From: Hydractinia symbiolongicarpus
Lineage: Eukaryota > Cnidaria > Hydrozoa > Anthoathecata > Hydractiniidae
Assembly: GCF_029227915.1 (NCBI RefSeq)
Contig: NC_079877.1
Span: 32,701,851-32,765,850, forward strand
Direction: 5' to 3'
DNA: 64,000 nt
In this document: piece after piece, positions 35,914-48,466 of the stretch
Layout: every line of letters begins with the position of its first letter
Position numbering within the stretch: position 1 is the first letter of the stretch
Program-made: the position numbers and the translations under genes
Notes under the pieces: generated by a model
What the model saw: the letters and a program-made list of their open reading frames with translations, nothing else
Database searches by the model: none
What the model was told of the DNA's origin: nothing

Positions 35914-38667
35914 AATGAGTTTACTCCCTGGGTACTTCCTTTGTATACTTTTGACTATACGGGCCGAGTGCGGGATTTACGGGAAGTCGCGGGTTTTCGT
36001 TTGCCGGCGATTAAACTTCTTTTATTCAGCGTCTCATCAAAAATGAAAACATTTTTAAAAACTACAAGTCTCATGGGCTTTAGTGGTGAAATAATAATTT
36101 AAAAAATCGTTCTGGAAATGAGTTTACACCCTGGGTACTATGTTTGTATACTTTTGACTATACGGTCCGAGTCCGGGATTTACGGGAAATCGCGGGTTTT
36201 CGTTTGCCGGCGATTAAACTTCTTTTATTCAGCGTCCCATCAAAAATGAAAACATTTTTGAAAACAACAAGTCTCATGCGTTTTAGTGGTGAAAAAATAA
36301 TATAAAAAATCGTTCGGGAAATGAGTTTACTCCCTGGGTACTTTCTTTGTATACTTTTGACTATGCGGGCCAAGCCTGGGATTTACGGGAAATGGCGGGT
36401 TTTCGTTTGCCGGCGATTAAACTTCTTTTATTCAGTGTCTCATCAAAAATGAAAACATTTTTGAAAACTACAAGTCTCGTGCGTTTTAGTGGTGAAAAGA
36501 TAATTTAAAAAATCGTTTTGGAAATGAGTTTACTCACAAGTTACTTTCTTTGTATACATTCGACTATACGGGCCAAGCCCGGGATTTACGGGAAATCGCG
36601 GGTTTTCGTTTGCCGGCGATTAAACCACTTTCATTAAGCGTCTCATCAAAAATGAAAACATTTCTGAAAACTACAAGTCTCATGCGTTTTAGTGGTGAAA
36701 AAATAATTTAAAAAATCGTTCGGGAAATGAGTTTACTCCCTGGGTACTTTCTTTGTATACTTTTGACTATACGGGCCGAGTCCGGGATTTACGGGAAGTC
36801 GCGGGTTTTCGTTTGCCGGCGATTAAACTTCTTTTATTCAGCGTCTCATCAAAAATAAAAACATTTTTAAAAACTACAAGTCTCATGGGCTTTAGTGGTG
36901 AAATAATAATTTAAAAAATCGTTCTGGAAATGAGTTTACACCCTGGGTACTATGTTTGTATACTTTTGACTATACGGGCCGAGTCCGGGATTTACGGGAA
37001 ATCGCAGGTTTTCGTTTGCCGGCGATTAAACTCCTTTTATTCAGCGTCTCATCAAAAATGAAAACACTTTTGAAAACTAAATGTCTCATGCGTTTTAGTG
37101 GTGGAAAACTAATTTATAAATCGATCGGGAAATGAGTTTACTCCCTGGGTACTTTCTTTGTATACTTTTGACTATACGGGCCGAGTCCGGGATTTTCGGG
37201 AAATCGCGGGTTTTCGTTTGCCGGCGATTAAACTTCTTTTATTCAGCGTCTCATCAAAAATGAAAACATTTTTGAAAACTACAAGTTTCATGCGTTTTAG
37301 TGGTGAAAAAATAATTTAAAAAATCCTTCGGGAAATGACTTTACTCCCTGGGTATTTTCTTTGTATACTTTTGATTATACGGGCCGAGTCCGGGGTTTAC
37401 GGGAAATGGCGGGTTTTCGGTTGCCGGCGATTAAACTTCTTTTATTCAGCGTCTCATCAAAAATGAAAACATTTTTAAAAACTACAAGTCTCATGGGCTT
37501 TAGTGGTGAAATAATAATTTAAAAATTCGTTCTGGAAATGAGTTTACACCCTGGGTACTTTCTTTGTATACTTTTGACTATACGGACCGAGTCCGGGATT
37601 TACGGGAAATCGCATGTTTTCGTTTACCGGCGATTAAACTTCTTTTATTCAGCGTCTCATCAAAAATGAAAACATTATTGAAAACTACAAGTCTCATGCG
37701 TTTTAGTGGTGAAAAAGTAATTTAAAAAATCGTTCGGGAAATGAGTTTACTCCCTGGGTACTTTCTTTGTGTACTTTTGATTATACGGGCCGAGTCCGGG
37801 GTTTACGGGAAATGGCGGGTTTTCGTTTGCCGGCGATTAAACTTCTTTTATTCAGCGTCTCATCAAAAATGAAAACATTTTTGAAAACTACAAGTCTCAT
37901 GCGTTTTAGTGGTGAAAAAATAATATAAAAAATCGTTTGGGAAATGAGTTTACTCCCTGGGTACTTCCTTTGTATACTTTTGACTATACGGGCCGAGTCC
38001 GGGATTTACGGGAAGTCGCGGGTTTTCGTTTGCCGGCGATTAAACTTCTTTTATTCAGCGTCTCATCAAAAATAAAAACATTTTTAAAAACTACAAGTCC
38101 CATGGGCTTTAGTGGTGAAATAATAATTTAAAAAATCGTTCTGGAAATGAGTTTACACCCTGAGTACTATGTTTGTATACTTTTGACTATACGGGCCGAG
38201 TCCGGGATTTACGGGAAATCGCAGGTTTTCGTTTGCCGGCGATTAAACTCCTTTTATTCAGCGTCTCATCAAAAATGAAAATACTTTTGAAAACTAAATG
38301 TCTCATGCGTTTTAGTGGTGGAAAAATAATTTATAAATCGTTCGGGAAATGAGTTTACTCCCTGGGTACTCTCTTTGTATACTTTTGACTATACGGGCCG
38401 AGTCCGGGATTTTCGGGAAATCGCGGGTTTTCGTTTGCCGGCGATTAAACTTCTTTTATTCAGCGTCCCATCAAAAATGAAAGCATTTTTGAAAACTACA
38501 AGTCTCATGCGTTTTAGTGGTGAAAAAATAACATAAAAAATCGTTCGGGAAATGAGTTTACTCCCTGGGTACTTTCTTTGTATACTTTTGACTATGCGGG
38601 CCAAGCCCGGGATTTACGGGAAATGGCGGGTTTTCGTTTGCCGGCGATTAAACTTCTTTTATTCAGT

Positions 38668-39456
38668 GTCTCATCAAAAATGAAAACATTTTTGAAAACT
38701 ACAAGTCTCATGCGTTTCAGTGGTGAAAAAATAATATAAAAAATCATTCGGGAAATGAGTTTACTCCCTGGGTACTTCCTTTGTATACTTTTGACTATAC
38801 GGGCCGAGTCCGGTATTTATTGCCGGCGATTAAACTTCTTTTATTCAGCGTCTCATCAAAAATGAAAACACTTTTGAAAACTAAATGTCTCATGCGCTTT
38901 AGTGGTGGAAAAATAATTTATAAATCGTTCGGGAAATGAGTTTACTCCCTGGGTACATTCTTTGTATACTTTTGGCTATGCGGGCCGAGTCCGGGATTTA
39001 CGGAAATCGCGGGTTTTCGTTTGCCGGCGATTAAACTTCTTTTATTGAGCGTCCCAACAAAAATGAAAACATTTTTGAAAACTACAAGTCTCATGCGTTT
39101 TAGTGGTGAAAAAATAATATAAAAAATCGTTCGGGAATTGAGTTTACTCCCTGGGTACTTTCTTTGTATACTTTTGACTATGCGGGCCAAGCCCGGGATT
39201 TACGGGAAATGGTGGGTTTTCGTTTGCCGGCGATTAAACTTCTTTTATTCAGTGTCTCATCAAAAATTAAATCATTTTTGAAAACTACAAGTCTCATGCG
39301 TTTTAGTGGTGAAAAAATAATATAAGAAATCGTTCGGGAAATGAGTTTACTCACAGGGTACTTTCTTTGTATACATTCGACTATACGGGCCAAGCCCGGG
39401 ATTTACGGGAAATCGCGGGTTTTCGTTTGCCGGCGATTAAACCACTTTCATTAAGC
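38668..39456. repeat. Four-monomer repeat carrying a 181-bp monomer, copy 1 (789 bp)
   Basis: The unit is 4 x 203 minus 23: a 21-bp deletion at 38819, the 1-bp 'aatttataaatcg' deletion near 38921 and a 1-bp deletion 'tttacggaaatcg' near 39001. The next copy matches it almost base for base; one difference is actacaag against actagaag at 40074. Confidence 0.9.
38754..38934. repeat. Truncated 181-bp monomer, first of three
   Basis: The sequence jumps from 'gtccggtattta' to 'ttgccggcg', losing 21 bp of the GC-rich core including the ggaaat and cgggtttt segments, with a linked G-to-T change. A further 1-bp deletion lies in the AT tail. The same allele is at 39543-39723 and 41347-41527, so the deletion occurred once and was amplified with its block. 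Confidence 0.9.
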
Positions 39457-41260
39457 GTCTCATCAAAAATGAAAACATTTTTGAAAACTACAAGTCTCAT
39501 GCGTTTCAGTGGTGAAAAAATAATATAAAAAATCATTCGGGAAATGAGTTTACTCCCTGGGTACTTCCTTTGTATACTTTTGACTATACGGGCCGAGTCC
39601 GGTATTTATTGCCGGCGATTAAACTTCTTTTATTCAGCGTCTCATCAAAAATGAAAACACTTTTGAAAACTAAATGTCTCATGCGCTTTAGTGGTGGAAA
39701 AATAATTTATAAATCGTTCGGGAAATGAGTTTACTCCCTGGGTACATTCTTTGTATACTTTTGGCTATGCGGGCCGAGTCCGGGATTTACGGAAATCGCG
39801 GGTTTTCGTTTGCCGGCGATTAAACTTCTTTTATTGAGCGTCCCAACAAAAATGAAAACATTTTTGAAAACTACAAGTCTCATGCGTTTTAGTGGTGAAA
39901 AAATAATATAAAAAATCGTTCGGGAATTGAGTTTACTCCCTGGGTACTTTCTTTGTATACTTTTGACTATGCGGGCCAAGCCCGGGATTTACGGGAAATG
40001 GTGGGTTTTCGTTTGCCGGCGATTAAACTTCTTTTATTCAGTGTCTCATCAAAAATTAAATCATTTTTGAAAACTAGAAGTCTCATGCGTTTTAGTGGTG
40101 AAAAAATAATATAAGAAATCGTTCGGGAAATGAGTTTACTCACAGGGTACTTTCTTTGTATACATTCGACTATACGGGCCAAGCCCGGGATTTACGGGAA
40201 ATCGCGGGTTTTCGTTTGCCGGCGATTAAACCACTTTCATTAAGCGTCTCATCAAAAATGAAAACATTTCTGAAAACTACAAGTCTCATGCGTTTTAGTG
40301 GTGAAAAAATAATTTAAAAAATCGTTCGGGAAATGAGTTTACTCCCTGGGTACTTTCTTTGTATACTTTTGACTATACGGGCCGAGTCCGGGATTTACGG
40401 GAAGTCGCGGGTTTTTGTTTGCCGGCGATTAAATTTCTTTTATTCAGCGTCTCATTAAAAATGAAAACATTTTTAAAAACTACAAGTCTCATGGGCCTTA
40501 GTGGTGAAATAATAATTTAAAAAATTGTTCGGGAAATGAGTTTACACCCTGGGTACTTTCTTTGTATACTTTTGACTATACGGGCCATGTCAGGGATCTA
40601 CGGGAAATCGCAGGTTTTCGTTTGCCGGCGATTAAACTTCTTTTATTAAGCGTCTCATCAAAAATGAAAACATTTTTGAAAACTACAAGTTTCATGCGTT
40701 TAAGTGGTGAAAAAATAATTTAAAAAATCGTTCGGGAAATGAGTTTACTCCCTGGGTATTTTCTTTGTATACTTTTGATTATACGGGCCGAGTCCGGGGT
40801 TTACGGGAAATGGCGGGTTTTCGGTTGCCGGCGATTAAACTTCTTTTATTCAGTGTCTCATCAAAAATGAAAACATTTTTAAAAACTACAAGTCTCATGG
40901 GCTTTAGTGGTGAAATATTATTTTAAAAATTCGTTCTGGAAATGAGTTTACACCCTGGGTACTTTCTTTGTATACTTTTGACTATACTGACCGAGTCCGG
41001 GATTTACGGGAAATCGCAGGTTTTCGTTTACCGGCGATTAAACTTCTTTTATTGAGCGTCTCATCAAAAATGAACACATTATTGAAAACTACAAGTCTCA
41101 TGCGTTTTAGTGGTGAAAAAATAACATAAAAAATCGTTCGGGAAATGAGTTTACTCCCTGGGTACTTTCTTTGTATACTTTTGACTATGCGGGCCAAGCC
41201 CGGGATTTACGGGAAATGGCGGGTTTTCGTTTGCCGGCGATTAAACTTCTTTTATTCAGT
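39457..41260. repeat. Nine-monomer repeat, copy 1 (1804 bp)
   Basis: It begins with a second copy of the 789-bp four-monomer segment (39457-40245) and then adds five monomers, including Q-like and gattata types with 'cggttgccgg'. The length is 9 x 203 minus 23. From 41088 the sequence matches 38495 onward (offset 2593), marked by the rare 'aataacataaaaaatcg' at both sites, so the unit end is itself a recombination joint. Confidence 0.85.
39543..39723. repeat. Truncated 181-bp monomer, second copy
   Basis: Same 21-bp deletion (after 39608) and linked variants as the first copy, 789 bp downstream of it. Confidence 0.9.
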
Positions 41261-42892
41261 GTCTCATCAAAAATGAAAACATTTTTGAAAACTACAAGTC
41301 TCATGCGTTTCAGTGGTGAAAAAATAATATAAAAAATCATTCGGGAAATGAGTTTACTCCCTGGGTACTTCCTTTGTATACTTTTGACTATACGGGCCGA
41401 GTCCGGTATTTATTGCCGGCGATTAAACTTCTTTTATTCAGCGTCTCATCAAAAATGAAAACACTTTTGAAAACTAAATGTCTCATGCGCTTTAGTGGTG
41501 GAAAAATAATTTATAAATCGTTCGGGAAATGAGTTTACTCCCTGGGTACATTCTTTGTATACTTTTGGCTATGCGGGCCGAGTCCGGGATTTACGGAAAT
41601 CGCGGGTTTTCGTTTGCCGGCGATTAAACTTCTTTTATTGAGCGTCCCAACAAAAATGAAAACATTTTTGAAAACTACAAGTCTCATGCGTTTTAGTGGT
41701 GAAAAAATAATATAAAAAATCGTTCGGGAATTGAGTTTACTCCCTGGGTACTTTCTTTGTATACTTTTGACTATGCGGGCCAAGCCCGGGATTTACGGGA
41801 AATGGTGGGTTTTCGTTTGCCGGCGATTAAACTTCTTTTATTCAGTGTCTCATCAAAAATTAAATCATTTTTGAAAACTACAAGTCTCATGCGTTTTAGT
41901 GGTGAAAAAATAATATAAGAAATCGTTCGGGAAATGAGTTTACTCACAGGGTACTTTCTTTGTATACATTCGACTATACGGGCCAAGCCCGGGATTTACG
42001 GGAAATCGCGGGTTTTCGTTTGCCGGCGATTAAACCACTTTCATTAAGCGTCTCATCAAAAATGAAAACATTTCTGAAAACTACAAGTCTCATGCGTTTT
42101 AGTGGTGAAAAAATAATTTAAAAAATCGTTTGGGAAATGAGTTTACTCCCTGGGTACTTTCTTTGTATACTTTTGACTATACGGGCCGAGTCCGGGATTT
42201 ACGGGAAGTCGCGGGTTTTTGTTTGCCGGCGATTAAATTTCTTTTATTCAGCGTCTCATTAAAAATGAAAACATTTTTAAAAACTACAAGTCTCATGGGC
42301 CTTAGTGGTGAAATAATAATTTAAAAAATCGTTCGGGAAATGAGTTTACACCCTGGGTACTTTCTTTGTATACTTTTGACTATACGGGCCATGTCAGGGA
42401 TCTACGGGAAATCGCAGGTTTTCGTTTGCCGGCGATTAAACTTCTTTTATTAAGCGTCTCATCAAAAATGAAAACATTTTTGAAAACTACAAGTTTCATG
42501 CGTTTAAGTGGTGAAAAAATAATTTAAAAAATCGTTCGGGAAATGAGTTTACTCCCTGGGTATTTTCTTTGTATACTTTTGATTATACGGGCCGAGTCCG
42601 GGGTTTACGGGAAATGGCGGGTTTTCGGTTGCCGGCGATTAAACTTCTTTTATTCAGTGTCTCATCAAAAATGAAAACATTTTTAAAAACTACAAGTCTC
42701 ATGGGCTTTAGTGGTGAAATATTAATTTAAAAATTCGTTCTGGAAATGAGTTTACACCCTGGGTACTTTCTTTGTATACTTTTGACTATACTGACCGAGT
42801 CCGGGATTTACGGGAAATCGCAGGTTTTCGTTTACCGGCGATTAAACTTCTTTTATTGAGCGTCTCATCAAAAATGAAAACATTATTGAAAA
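41261..42892. repeat. Nine-monomer repeat, copy 2, incomplete
   Basis: It matches 39457-41088 at offset 1804, including the 181-bp monomer, 'gccatgtcaggg' and 'ctatactgaccgag'. It departs where this copy has 'gaaaaagtaattta' and the upstream copy has 'aaaaaataacata'. Confidence 0.85.
41347..41527. repeat. Truncated 181-bp monomer, third copy
   Basis: Same 21-bp deletion (after 41412) and linked variants, 1804 bp downstream of the second copy. Confidence 0.9.
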
Positions 42893-45124
42893 CTACAAGT
42901 CTCATGCGTTTTAGTGGTGAAAAAGTAATTTAAAAAATCGTTCGGGAAATGAGTTTACTCCCTGGGTACTTTCTTTGTATACTTTTGATTATACGGGCCG
43001 AGTCCGAGGTTTACGGGAAATGGCGGGTTTTCGTTTGCCGGCGATTAAACTTCTTTTATTCAGCGTCTCATCAAAAATGAAAACATTTTTGAAAACTACA
43101 AGTCTCATGCGGTTTAGTGGTGAAAAAATAATATAAAAAATCGTTCGGGAAATGAGTTTACTCCCTGGGTACTTCCTTTGTATACTTTTGACTATACGGG
43201 CCGAGTCCGGGATTTACGGGAAGTCGCGGGTTTTCGTTTGCCGGCGATTAAACTTCTTTTATTCAGCGTCTCATAAAAAATGAAAACATTTTTAAAAACT
43301 ACAAGTCTCATGGGCTTTTGTGGTGAAATAATAATTTAAAAAATCGTTCTGGAAATGAGTTTACACCCTGGGTACTATGTTTGTATACTTTTGACTATAC
43401 GGGCCGAGTCCGGGATTTACGGGAAATCGCAGGTTTTCGTTTGCCGGCGATTAAACTCCTTTTATTCAGCGTCTCATCAAAAATGAAAACACTTTTGAAA
43501 ACTAAATGTCTCATGCGTTTTAGTGGTGGAAAAATAATTTATAAATCGTTCGGGAAATGAGTTTACTCCCTGGGTACTTTCTTTGTATACTTTTGACTAT
43601 ACGGGCCGAGTCCGGGATTTACGGGAAATCGCGGGTTTTCGTTTGCCGGCGATTAAACTTCTTTTATTCAGCGTCCCATCAAAAATGAAAACATTTTTGA
43701 AAACTACAAGTCTCATGCGTTTTAGTGGTGAAAAAATAATATAAAAAATCGTTCGGGAAATGAGTTTACTCCCTGGGTACTTTCTTTGTATACTTTTGAC
43801 TATGCGGGCCAAGCCCGGGATTTACGGGAAATGGCGGGTTTTCGTTTGCCGGCGATTAAACTTCTTTTATTCAGTGTCTCATCAAAAATGAAAACATTTT
43901 TGAAAACTACAAGTCTCATGCGTTTTAGTGGTGAAAAAATAATATAAAAAATCGTTCGGGAAATGAGTTTACTCCATGGGTACTTCCTTTGTATACTTTT
44001 GACTATACGGGCCGAGTCCGGCATTTACGGGAAATCGCAGGTTTTCGTTTGCCGGCGATTAAACTTCTTTTATTCAGCGTCTCATCAAAAATGAAAACAC
44101 TTTTGAAAACTAAATGTCTCATGCGTTTTAGTGGTGGAAAAATAATTTATAAATCGTTCGGGAAATGAGTTTACTCCATGGGTACTTTCTTTGTATACTT
44201 TTGACTATACGGGCCGAGTCCGGGATTTACGGAAATCGCGGGTTTTCGTTTGCCGGCGATTAAACTTCTTTTATTGAGCGTCCCATCAAAAATGAAAACA
44301 TTTTTGAAAACTACAAGTCTCATGCGTTTTAGTGGTGAAAAAATAATATAAAAAATCGTTCGGGAAATGAGTTTACTCCCTGGGTACTTTCTTTGTATAC
44401 TTTTGACTATGCGGGCCAAGCCTGGGATTTACGGGAAATGGCGGGTTTTCGTTTGCCGGCGATTAAACTTCTTTTATTCAGTGTCTCATCAAAAATTAAA
44501 ACATTTTTGAAAACTACAAGTCTCATGGGTTTTAGTGGTGAAAAAATAATATAAAAAATCGTTCGGGAAATGAGTTTACTCACAGGGTACTTTCTTTGTA
44601 TACATTCGACTATACGGGCCAAGCCCGGGATTTACGGGAAATCGCGGGTTTTCGTTTGCCGGCGATTAAACCACTTTCATTAAGGGTCACATCAAAAATG
44701 AAAATATTTCTGAAAACTCAATGTCTCATGCGTTTTAGTGGTGAAAAAATAATATAAAAAATCGTTCGGGAAATGAGTTTACTCCCTGGGTACTTTCTTT
44801 GTATACTTTTGACTATACGGGCCAAGCCCGGGATTTACGGGAAATGGCGGGTTTTCGATTGCCGGCGATAAAACCACTTTCATTAAGGGTCTCATCAAAA
44901 ATGAAAACATTTCTGAAAACTACAAGTCTCATGCGTTTTAGTGGTGAAAAAATAATTTAAAAAATCGTTCGGGAAATGAGTTTACTCCCTGGGTACTTTC
45001 TTTGTATACTTTTGACTATACGGGCCGAGTCCGGGGTTTACGGGAAGTCGCGGGTTTTCGTTTGCCGGCGATTAAACTTCTTTTATTCAGCGTCTCATCA
45101 AAAATGAAAACATTTTTAAAAAGT
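42893..45124. repeat. Satellite block repeated downstream at 48.6-51.5 kb
   Basis: From about 43320 the sequence matches 48595 onward at offset 5275 (26 monomers minus 3 bp), and its second half matches 50460 onward at offset 6289. Marker monomers are 'tactatgtttg' with 'aaatgtctcatg' and the 1-bp deletion (near 43540 and 44150), the 'gtccggcat' monomer at 43975-44175, and the 'tttacggaaatcg' deletion near 44231. The first 400 bp continues the gattata and cttccttt types of the previous block. Confidence 0.78.
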
Positions 45125-46545
45125 ACAAGTCTCATGGGCTTTAGTGGTGAAATGATAATGTAAAAAATCGTTCTGGAAATGAGTTTACACCCTGGGTATT
45201 ATCTTTGTATACTTTTGACTATACGGGCCGAGTCCGGGATTTACGGGAAATCGCAAGTTTTCGTTTGCCGTCGATTAAACTTCTTTTATTCAGCGTCTCA
45301 TCAAAAATGAAAACATTTTTGAAAACTACAAGTCTCATGCGTTTTAGTGGTGAAAAAATAATTTAAAAAATCGTTCGGGAAATGAGTTTACTCCCTGGGT
45401 ACTTTCTTTGTATACTTTTGACAATATGGGCCAAGCCCGGGATTTACGGGAAATGGCGGGTTTTCGTTTGCCGGCGATTAAACTTCTTCTATTCAGTGTC
45501 TCATCAAAAATGAAAACATTTTTGAAAATTACAAGTCTCATGCGTTTTAGTGGTGAAAAGATAATTTAAAAAATCGTTTTCGAAATGAGTTTACTCACAA
45601 TGTACTTTCTTTGTATACATTTGACTATACGGGCCAAGCCCGGGATTTACGGGAAATCGCGGGTTTTCGTTTGCCGGCGATTAAACCACTTTCATTAAGC
45701 GTCTCATCAAAAATGAAAACATTTCTGAAAACTACAAGTCTCATGCGTTTTAGTGGTGAAAAAATAATTTAAAAAATCGTTCGGGAAATGAGTTTACTCA
45801 CAGGGTACTTTCTTTGTATACTTTTGACTATACGGGCCGAGTCCGGGAATTACGGAAGGTCGCGGGTTTTCGTTTGCCGGCGATTAAACTTCTTTTATTC
45901 AGCGTCTCATCAAAAATGAAAACATTTTTAAAAACTACAAGTCTCATGGGCCTTAGTGGTGAAATAATAATTTAAAAAATCGTTCGGGAAATGAGTTTAC
46001 ACCCTGGGTACTTTCTTTCTATACTTTTGTCTATACGGGCCGAGTCAGGGATTTACGGGAAATCGCAGGTTTTCGTTTGCCGGCGATTAAACTTCTTTTA
46101 TTCAGCGTCTCATCAAAAATGAAAACATTTTTGAAAACTACAAGTCTCATGCGTTTTAGTGGTGAAAAAATAATTTAAAAAATCGTTCGGGAAATGAGTT
46201 TACTCCCTGGGTACTTTCTTTGTATACTTTTGATTATACGGGCCGAGTCCGGGATTTACGGGAAATCGCGGGTTTTCGTTTGCCGGCGATTAAACCACTT
46301 TCATTAAGCGTCTCATCAAAAATGAAAACATTTCTGAAAACTACAAGTCTCATGCGTTTTAGTGGTGAAAAAATAATTTAAAAAATCGTTCGGGAAATGA
46401 GTTTACTCCCTGGGTACTTTCTTTGTATACTTTTAACTATACGGGCCGAGTCCGGGAATTACGGGAAGTCGCAGGTTTTCGTTTGCCGGCGATTAAACTT
46501 CTTTTATTCAGCGTCTCATCAAAAATGAAAACATTTTTAAAAACC
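45125..46545. repeat. Seven-monomer repeat, copy 1 (1421 bp)
   Basis: The unit is exactly 7 x 203. It matches the following copy through 46205 with markers 'aatgataatgta', 'tattatctttg', 'gccgtcgatt', 'acaatatgggcc', 'cttctattc', 'gaattacggaagg' and 'ctttctatacttttgtc'. The copies differ at 'gaaaacattttt' against 'gaaccaattttt' (46731) and 'ttttcgaaatg' against 'ttttggaaatg'. Confidence 0.85.
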
Positions 46546-47220
46546 ACAAGTCTCATGGGCTTTAGTGGTGAAATGATAATGTAAAAAATCGTTCTGGAAA
46601 TGAGTTTACACCCTGGGTATTATCTTTGTATACTTTTGACTATACGGGCCGAGTCCGGGATTTACGGGAAATCGCAAGTTTTCGTTTGCCGTCGATTAAA
46701 CTTCTTTTATTCAGCGTCTCATCAAAAATGAACCAATTTTTGAAAACTACAAGTCTCATGCGTTTTAGTGGTGAAAAAATAATTTAAAAAATCGTTCGGG
46801 AAATGAGTTTACTCCCTGGGTACTTTCTTTGTATACTTTTGACAATATGGGCCAAGCCCGGGATTTACGGGAAATGGCGGGTTTTCGTTTGCCGGCGATT
46901 AAACTTCTTCTATTCAGTGTCTCATCAAAAATGAAAACATTTTTGAAAATTACAAGTCTCATGCGTTTTAGTGGTGAAAAGATAATTTAAAAAATCGTTT
47001 TGGAAATGAGTTTACTCACAATGTACTTTCTTTGTATACATTTGACTATACGGGCCAAGCCCGGGATTTACGGGAAATCGCGGGTTTTCGTTTGCCGGCG
47101 ATTAAACCACTTTCATTAAGCGTCTCATCAAAAATGAAAACATTTCTGAAAACTACAAGTCTCATGCGTTTTAGTGGTGAAAAAATAATTTAAAAAATCG
47201 TTCGGGAAATGAGTTTACTC

Positions 47221-47626
47221 ACAGGGTACTTTCTTTGTATACTTTTGACTATACGGGCCGAGTCCGGGAATTACGGAAGGTCGCGGGTTTTCGTTTGCCG
47301 GCGATTAAACTTCTTTTATTCAGCGTCTCATCAAAAATGAAAACATTTTTAAAAACTACAAGTCTCATGGGCCTTAGTGGTGAAATAATAATTTAAAAAA
47401 TCGTTCGGGAAATGAGTTTACACCCTGGGTACTTTCTTTCTATACTTTTGTCTATACGGGCCGAGTCAGGGATTTACGGGAAATCGCAGGTTTTCGTTTG
47501 CCGGCGATTAAACTTCTTTTATTCAGCGTCTCATCAAAAATGAAAACATTTTTGAAAACTACAAGTCTCATGCGTTTTAGTGGTGAAAAAATAATTTAAA
47601 AAATCGTTCGGGAAATGAGTTTACTC
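47221..47626. repeat. Two-monomer tandem duplication, first copy (406 bp)
   Basis: The pair is a 'cacaggg/gaattacggaagg' monomer and a 'caccctggg/ctttctatac/gagtcaggg' monomer. It is followed immediately by a copy I could not distinguish from it by eye. Confidence 0.88.
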
Positions 47627-48032
47627 ACAGGGTACTTTCTTTGTATACTTTTGACTATACGGGCCGAGTCCGGGAATTACGGAAGGTCGCGGGTTTTCGT
47701 TTGCCGGCGATTAAACTTCTTTTATTCAGCGTCTCATCAAAAATGAAAACATTTTTAAAAACTACAAGTCTCATGGGCCTTAGTGGTGAAATAATAATTT
47801 AAAAAATCGTTCGGGAAATGAGTTTACACCCTGGGTACTTTCTTTCTATACTTTTGTCTATACGGGCCGAGTCAGGGATTTACGGGAAATCGCAGGTTTT
47901 CGTTTGCCGGCGATTAAACTTCTTTTATTCAGCGTCTCATCAAAAATGAAAACATTTTTGAAAACTACAAGTCTCATGCGTTTTAGTGGTGAAAAAATAA
48001 TTTAAAAAATCGTTCGGGAAATGAGTTTACTC
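47627..48032. repeat. Two-monomer tandem duplication, second copy (406 bp)
   Basis: Repeat of the preceding 406 bp. It ends where the next monomer has 'ccctggg' instead of 'cacaggg'. Confidence 0.88.
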
Positions 48033-48466
48033 CCTGGGTACTTTCTTTGTATACTTTTGATTATACGGGCCGAGTCCGGGATTTACGGGAAATCGCGGGT
48101 TTTCGTTTGCCGGCGATTAAACCACTTTCATTAAGCGTCTCATCAAAAATGAAAACATTTCTGAAAACTACAAGTCTCATGCGTTTTAGTGGTGAAAAAA
48201 TAATTTAAAAAATCGTTCGGGAAATGAGTTTACTCCCTGGGTACTTTCTTTGTATACTTTTAACTATACGGGCCGAGTCCGGGAATTACGGGAAGTCGCA
48301 GGTTTTCGTTTGCCGGCGATTAAACTTCTTTTATTCAGCGTCTCATCAAAAATGAAAACATTTTTAAAAACCACAAGTCTCATGGGCCTTAGTGGTGAAA
48401 TAATAATTTAAAAAATCGTTCGGGAAATGAGTTTACACCCTGGGTACTTTCTTTCTATACTTTTGT

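Larger units (their letters stand above)
32693..38667. repeat. Irregular mosaic of satellite monomers
   Basis: The 203-bp register continues, but no long unit repeats cleanly. Up to about 34100 the order cycles through Q-, R- and T-like monomers. At 34696-35913 two types alternate. From about 35500 there are partial matches at 2029-2030 bp (ten monomers) to 37500-38200, and at about six monomers between 36950 and 38160 through the type with 'tactatgtttg' and 'aaatgtctcatg'. That type first carries the 1-bp deletion 'aatttataaatcg' near 37119. Confidence 0.7.
46546..48387. repeat. Seven-monomer repeat, copy 2, expanded to nine by a 406-bp duplication
   Basis: It follows copy 1 at offset 1421 to 47626, then repeats two monomers (47221-47626 again as 47627-48032), and then resumes copy 1 from 46206 at offset 1827 until 48387, where copy 1 reads catgggctt and this copy catgggcct. 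Confidence 0.85.
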
